Assembly: GCA_003161575.1 (NCBI GenBank) | Contig: PMOE01000086.1 | Location: forward strand, 1-35,385 | Direction of reading: 5' to 3' | DNA: 35,385 nt | Source: Acidimicrobiaceae bacterium | GTDB taxonomy: Bacteria > Actinomycetota > Acidimicrobiia > Acidimicrobiales > RAAP-2 | In this document: piece by piece, positions 31,503 through 35,385 of the stretch | Layout: the number at the start of each line of letters is the position of its first letter | Numbering within the stretch: position 1 is the stretch's first letter | Made by a program: the position numbers and the translations under genes | Notes under the pieces: model-generated | Databases searched by the model: none | The model's input: the letters and a program-made list of their open reading frames with translations, nothing else | What the model was told of the DNA's origin: nothing

Positions 31503-34080
31503 CGAGCAGCCGGCGGCGGGCCTCGGCCAGGGCCTCGTCGAGTCGGCCGGGGTCCCGTCCACCCGCCACCGCAACTTCGGGTGACCCCCCGCCCCCGCCG
31601 CCGACAATCGGGGCGACCGCGCTGACGATTGTCCGGGCATCGGGGTCGCCCCCCGTGGCCACGACGATCGTCGCTTTGGCGGGCTCGGGGGCACCCCCGA
31701 CGACGGCGCCGACGACGCCGTCGCGCCGCAGCACCGCCTGGGCGAGCGCCCGGAGCTCCTCGGCACCGCGCCCGTCGCGACGGGCGACGACGATGCCACC
31801 CTCGGCCCCGGTCGACAATTGGGCCGCGTCGGCGTCGATGGCCGAGTTTCGTAGGCGACCGAGCTCCTTGTCGGCCGTCCGCTGACGCTCGACCAACCGC
31901 TCGAGCGCCTCGAGGACACCTTCGGGCTCCACCTTCAACAAGGTGGCCGCCCCTTGGACCACCTCGTCACGCCGGCGGGCCCGTTCGACCGTGGCGAGCC
32001 CGGTCAGGGCCTCGATCCGCCGGGTGTTCGAGCCGATGGAACCCTCAGAGACGATGGCGATCGGACCGATCATCCCGAGGGCGTCCACGTGGGTACCGCC
32101 GCAGAATTCGAGGCTGTGGGAACCGGCCCGGACGACCCGGACGGTGTCGCCGTATTTGTCCCCGAAAAAGGCCGTCGCCCCCATGGCCTCGGCCTCGGTG
32201 CGCGACGTCTCGGTGGTCTCGACGTTATCGTCGGTCAGCACGTCGGCGTTGGCCATCTCGCTGACCGCGGCCAACTCTTCGGCGCTCGGGGCGCCGTGAT
32301 GGGAGAAGTCGAAGCGAAGCCGGTCGGGGGCCACCATGGACCCTTGCTGGCGGACGTGATCGCCCAACACCTCTCGCAGGGCCGCGTGGAGCAGGTGGGT
32401 GCCGGTGTGGTTGCGGCGGGTGGCCTCACGCCGCGGGCCGTCGATGGCGGCGAGAGCGTCCTGGCCGGTGAACAGCTCCCCGGTGAGCCGGGCCCGGTGA
32501 GCGTGCAGACCGGGCAGGGCCGGCACCGTGTCGTAGACGTCGGCCCGACCGGTCTCGGTGACGATCGAACCGGTGTCGCCCACCTGGCCGCCGCCCTCTG
32601 CGTAGAAGGGCGAGCGGTCCAAGAAGACCTCGGCGGTCCCGGACTCGGTACCGGCCAGCACGGCCAGCACTCGGGCCGGCACCGCATAGTCGCTTGGGCC
32701 GCGCCCGACGAATCGGGTGGGACCCTCAGCTTCGAGCAACTGCCGGTAGGAGTCCTCGTCGGCCGCCGCCGGCACCCGGGCGGCCGCCCGAGCCCGGGTC
32801 CGCTGCTCGGCCATGTGCTCTTCGAAACCCTCCCGGTCGACCTTGATGCCCGACTCGGCCGCCAGCTCGGTCGTCAGCTCGATCGGGAAGCCATGGGTAT
32901 CGTGCAGGCCGAACGCGACCTTGCCGTCGAGGGTCTCCCGTCCCGCCGCGGTGGTCTCGGCCAGCGCCTCGTTCAGAAGGCTCAGTCCGGTGCGCAGCGT
33001 CCGGTCGAATCCCGACTCCTCGCGACCGAGCACCGATTCGATGGTGCTCACGTCCGCGCTGACTTTGGGATAGGCATCGCCCAGCACTTCGGTCGCGGTC
33101 ACCGCCAGCTGTGGGGTGATCACATCTTCGACCCCGAGACGCCTGGCGGTCATCACGGCCCGCCGGATGACCCGGCGCAGCACATATCCCCGGCCGTCGT
33201 TGGACGGCAGCACGCCGTCGGAGATGAGCATGGTGGCGCACCGGCCGTGGTCGGCCAGGACCCGCAGCGCTACGTCGTCCTCGGCGTCATCGCCGTAACG
33301 GCGGCCGGTGAGCGCCTCAGCCCGGGCGATGATCGGGCGGATGGCGCTGGTCTCCCAGATCGTGGGCACGTCCTCCAAGATGGTGAGCAACCGCTCGAGG
33401 CCGGCCCCGGTGTCGATGTTGGGTCGCGGAAGTGGGAGCAACGACCCGTCGACCTGCCGGTCGAACTGGGTGAAGACCAGGTTCCAGATCTCAAAAAAGC
33501 GTTCCTCGTCGCCGTGCGCGGGGCCCCCGTCCTCCCCCCAGGTCGGTCCGCGGTCGTAGTAGATCTCCGATGACGGCCCGCAAGGTCCGGTCTCCCCCAT
33601 CTCCCAGAAGTTGTCCTCCCCCATCCGTTGGAGGCGCTCGGCGGGCAGACCGACCACGTCTCGCCAGATCTCGGCTGCCTCGTCGTCGTCGGTGTGCACC
33701 GTCGCCCAGAGCCGGTCGCCGTCGAGCCCGAGGTCGTCGGTGAGCAATTCCCAGGCAAACGGGATCGCCTCGGCCTTGAAGTAGTCACCGAAGCTGAAGT
33801 TCCCGAGCATCTCGAAGAAGGTCAGGTGCCGGGTCGTCCGTCCGATGAGCTCAATGTCGTCGTGCTTGCCCCGGATGCGGACGCATTTCTGCACCGAGGT
33901 GGCCCTCGGGTACGGGGGGGTCTCCTCGCCCAGGTAGTAAGGGATGAACTGGTTCATCCCGGCGTTGGTGAACAGCGGGGCCCGCGGGTGGTGCGGGATC
34001 AGGCTGGCCGAGGGCACCACGACGTGCCCGCGGGCCGCGAAGAAGCCCGTGAACTCGCCACGCAGTTGGTCCGCATCCAT
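31495..34080 (-). CDS. alaS: Alanyl-tRNA synthetase
   Basis: Charges tRNA-Ala and edits mischarged Ser/Gly. The 861-aa protein is full length: class-II catalytic core with HPRAPLFTNAGMNQF (31-45) and TGAGLERLL, the editing domain with HTGTHLLH near 556 and CGGTH near 659 (zinc ligands), a coiled-coil stretch (ERLVERQRTADKELGRLR) and the Gly-rich C-Ala domain. ATG 34080 is followed by the usual start DADQLRGEFTGFFAARGH. A TAGGCT box lies seven bases upstream and coincides with the stop codon of the preceding gene. Confidence 0.97.
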   Translation of the reverse strand: MDADQLRGEFTGFFAARGHVVVPSASLIPHHPRAPLFTNAGMNQFIPYYLGEETPPYPRATSVQKCVRIRGKHDDIELIGRTTRHLTFFEMLGNFSFGDYFKAEAIPFAWELLTDDLGLDGDRLWATVHTDDDEAAEIWRDVVGLPAERLQRMGEDNFWEMGETGPCGPSSEIYYDRGPTWGEDGGPAHGDEERFFEIWNLVFTQFDRQVDGSLLPLPRPNIDTGAGLERLLTILEDVPTIWETSAIRPIIARAEALTGRRYGDDAEDDVALRVLADHGRCATMLISDGVLPSNDGRGYVLRRVIRRAVMTARRLGVEDVITPQLAVTATEVLGDAYPKVSADVSTIESVLGREESGFDRTLRTGLSLLNEALAETTAAGRETLDGKVAFGLHDTHGFPIELTTELAAESGIKVDREGFEEHMAEQRTRARAAARVPAAADEDSYRQLLEAEGPTRFVGRGPSDYAVPARVLAVLAGTESGTAEVFLDRSPFYAEGGGQVGDTGSIVTETGRADVYDTVPALPGLHAHRARLTGELFTGQDALAAIDGPRREATRRNHTGTHLLHAALREVLGDHVRQQGSMVAPDRLRFDFSHHGAPSAEELAAVSEMANADVLTDDNVETTETSRTEAEAMGATAFFGDKYGDTVRVVRAGSHSLEFCGGTHVDALGMIGPIAIVSEGSIGSNTRRIEALTGLATVERARRRDEVVQGAATLLKVEPEGVLEALERLVERQRTADKELGRLRNSAIDADAAQLSTGAEGGIVVARRDGRGAEELRALAQAVLRRDGVVGAVVGGAPEPAKATIVVATGGDPDARTIVSAVAPIVGGGGGGSPEVAVAGGRDPGRLDEALAEARRRLLGG

Positions 34081-34087
34081 CCCCGCG

Positions 34088-34093
34088 AGCCTA
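34088..34093 (-). promoter_or_regulatory. -10-like box of alaS overlapping a stop codon
   Basis: TAGGCT on the minus strand, seven bases before ATG 34080. Its TAG is the stop of the upstream small gene. Confidence 0.35.
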
Positions 34094-34435
34094 CTGGTGG
34101 GCCCGCCGGCCCCCTTGCGCACCCCAGGTCCTGGTGTTGTCAGGACCCGCCGCGCCCTGCCCGTTCGACCAGGGGACTTCGGGGGGCGACGGGCGGCGCC
34201 CGAGGTCGTCCCAGAGTTCTCGTTCCCGCCGGGATCGTTCTTCGCGTCCGACCTCAACTGCGCTGCGGGCCCGAGCACCGAACCGGGTGACCGAACGGCG
34301 GGCCTCATTGGCCAGGTTCTCGGCGGTGAGACGCTCGGTTATTTGGGCGACCCCCTTTTTGACCCGTTGCTCAGCCCACAAGGTCCCCCCCACCCCGAGC
34401 AGTACCCCGGCCCCGACCCACCAGGGGCGCCGCAT
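34091..34435 (-). CDS. Small membrane-anchored protein upstream of alaS
   Basis: The 114-aa protein starts with RRPWW and a single hydrophobic segment (about 6-19), then an amphipathic helix with basic residues (LANEARRSVTRFGARARSAVEVGREERSRRERELW) and a disordered Pro/Gly tail. Actinobacteria commonly have a short protein of this kind between a DUF948 gene and alaS (it resembles what is annotated as DUF6167); I assign it mainly by position. ATG 34435 shares a base with the upstream stop (TGATG). Function unknown. Confidence 0.75.
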   Translation of the reverse strand: MRRPWWVGAGVLLGVGGTLWAEQRVKKGVAQITERLTAENLANEARRSVTRFGARARSAVEVGREERSRRERELWDDLGRRPSPPEVPWSNGQGAAGPDNTRTWGAQGGRRAHQ

Positions 34436-34809
34436 CAGCGAGTCTTCCGGGGCGGGGCCGGGTCGCGCAGCTGTCGCAGCCCACTGGCCGTGCCGGCCCG
34501 GAAGGCCAGCACCTTGACCACCGGGTTGGCGAAGGCTCGCTGGGCGAGGCGTGACGCCGAGTCGACCGTGGCGGTCACCGACTCGGTGCCCTCGAGCACG
34601 GCCTCGACCCGGGCCATCTCCGAAGTGGCGTGATCGACGGCCTGGCGGGCCTCGCTCACCAAGGGCACCGCCTCGGCGCGCAGCTCCTCCACCCCCCGCT
34701 CGAAGCGCCGCACCTGGCCGACGAAGATCGCGGCGGCGGCCAGCGACACGATGGCGGCCACACAGGCGACCACGGCGGCGACGAGAACGACGACATCGGC
34801 AGCGGACAC
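34435..34809 (-). CDS. DUF948-like membrane protein
   Basis: The 124-aa protein has one N-terminal membrane helix (about 5-30, VVVLVAAVVACVAAIVSLAAAAIFVG) followed by a long helical region rich in Glu/Ala/Val (VRRFERGVEELRAEAVPLVSEARQAVDHATSEMARVEAVLEG). This is typical of DUF948 proteins, which look like membrane-tethered coiled coils. The basic C-terminus ends PAPPRKTR. Function unknown. It starts the alaS group; GTG 34809 has a TAGAGT box six bases upstream that includes the stop codon of the repeat protein. Confidence 0.78.
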   Translation of the reverse strand: MSAADVVVLVAAVVACVAAIVSLAAAAIFVGQVRRFERGVEELRAEAVPLVSEARQAVDHATSEMARVEAVLEGTESVTATVDSASRLAQRAFANPVVKVLAFRAGTASGLRQLRDPAPPRKTR

Positions 34810-34815
34810 GGGACG

Positions 34816-34821
34816 ACTCTA
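34816..34821 (-). promoter_or_regulatory. -10-like box of the DUF948 gene overlapping a stop codon
   Basis: TAGAGT on the minus strand, six bases before GTG 34809; its TAG is the stop of the repeat-protein gene. Confidence 0.35.
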
Positions 34822-35385
34822 GGTGTCGGCCATGCCGACGATCGGATTGTTGAGGGGCGTGGCTCCCGTCGAGCCGAAGAAGTTGGCGTCGCCGAAGCTG
34901 AAGATCCCCCCGTCAGACGCCACCTCCCAGTAGCCACCGCTGTCGGGGGTGCTCGCCAGGCCGACGATGGGGCGGTTGAGGGGGGCGGCCCCCGTCGAGC
35001 CGTAGAACTGGGCATCGCCGAAGCTGAAGATCCCCCCGTCAGACGCCACCTCCCAGTAGCCGCGGCCGTCGAGCGTGGCCCCCAGTCCGACGATGGGCTC
35101 GTTGAGGGGCTGGCCGCCCATCGATCCGAAGAACTGGGCGTCGCCGAAGGCAAACAGTCCCCCGTCAGACGCCACCTCCCAGTACCCGCGGCCGTCGGGG
35201 GTCGCCGCCAGGCCGACGATGGGCTCGTTAAGGGGCCGGCCGCCCATCGAGCCGTAGAACTGGGCGTCGCCGAAGGCGAACAGTCCCCCGTCAGACGCCA
35301 CCTCCCAGTACCCGCGGCCGTCGGGGGTCGCCGCCAGGCCGACGATGGGCCGGTTGAGGGGCTTGCCGCCCATCGAGCCGTAGAA
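34819..35385 (-). CDS. Repeat protein, C-terminal part (truncated by window edge)
   Basis: The reading frame is open to the window edge, so the N-terminus is missing; 188 codons are seen. It consists of four full 42-residue repeats and a final partial one. Each repeat reads roughly PLN.PIVGLAATPDGRGYW, then EVASDGG.F.FGDAQF.GS. I recall this type from large secreted Acidimicrobiia and other actinobacterial proteins, sometimes joined to hydrolase domains; here only the repeats are in view. Gly/aromatic-rich strands of this size and the incomplete last unit (TGATPLNNPIVGMADT) would suit a closed beta-propeller, which is inference. No catalytic motif is visible. Confidence 0.85.
   Translation of the reverse strand, partial: FYGSMGGKPLNRPIVGLAATPDGRGYWEVASDGGLFAFGDAQFYGSMGGRPLNEPIVGLAATPDGRGYWEVASDGGLFAFGDAQFFGSMGGQPLNEPIVGLGATLDGRGYWEVASDGGIFSFGDAQFYGSTGAAPLNRPIVGLASTPDSGGYWEVASDGGIFSFGDANFFGSTGATPLNNPIVGMADT
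34870..35373 (-). repeat. Four tandem 126-bp coding repeats
   Basis: Units run 35373-35248, 35247-35122, 35121-34996 and 34995-34870. By hand comparison the first two differ at about 8 of 126 bases; the ones nearer the stop are more diverged and use the IFSFGDA variant in place of LFAFGDA. The array probably continues beyond the window. Confidence 0.9.

Noticed and set aside
29191-31584. 797-codon open frame on the plus strand
   Set aside because: It runs antisense through aroE, mltG and ruvX, which all have intact catalytic motifs. Long antisense frames are expected at this GC content and the translation is low-complexity Arg/Gly.
31954-33573. 539-codon plus-strand open frame
   Set aside because: Antisense to alaS; no recognisable motif.
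34870-35373. Tandem 126-bp repeats considered as a CRISPR array
   Set aside because: Units are contiguous, in frame and coding, with no spacers.

Overview
The window is chromosomal core sequence from a high-GC actinobacterium, most likely class Acidimicrobiia or a close relative. The evidence is a mycothiol synthase (mshD), which is an actinobacterial thiol pathway; the actinobacterial gene order DUF948–small protein–alaS–ruvX–mltG–aroE; trpE directly behind hisI; many GTG starts; -10-like hexamers 6-9 bases before start codons; and, at the right edge, a 42-residue GYWEVASDGG repeat of a kind I recall from Acidimicrobiia secreted proteins. The class assignment is inference. I saw no tRNA, rRNA, CRISPR array, insertion sequence or phage gene.

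Layout. Positions 102-9804 (minus) hold one long operon: hisD-hisC-hisB-hisH-hisA-hisF, a GroES-like gene, hisI-trpE, ygfZ and a secreted esterase of the PHB-depolymerase type. Most genes overlap by 1-4 bases. Positions 9945-10852 hold a small helical protein and a minus-strand toxin-antitoxin-like pair whose PIN domain has lost most catalytic acids. After a gene-free, AT-richer stretch come nth and mshD (divergent), a VIT-family protein, a small membrane protein, and a MaoC dehydratase followed by menG and menF for menaquinone. Positions 16659-18909 carry an OmpR-type two-component system.

Positions 19037-22374 form an envelope block: a polyprenyl-phosphate mannosyltransferase-like GT2, an AI-2E family permease and a divergent UPF0104 flippase-like protein. 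Polyphosphate kinase (22383-24680) follows. Two SEDS glycan polymerases (24727-26145 plus; 26634-27776 minus) face each other around a BFN-domain gene that is coupled to the rodA-like one. A MscS channel is divergent from rodA. The last block (minus) is aroE, mltG, ruvX, alaS, two small membrane-associated genes and the truncated repeat protein.

The genes are mostly housekeeping: histidine/tryptophan entry, shikimate, menaquinone, peptidoglycan and translation. I found no obvious new defence or mobile system. The points most worth a second look are the PIN protein with missing acids, the roof-less GroES-like gene inside the his operon, the rodA-BFN coupling, the recurrent leaderless promoter layout (including stop codons that double as the start of a -10 box), and the near-identical 126-bp coding repeats.
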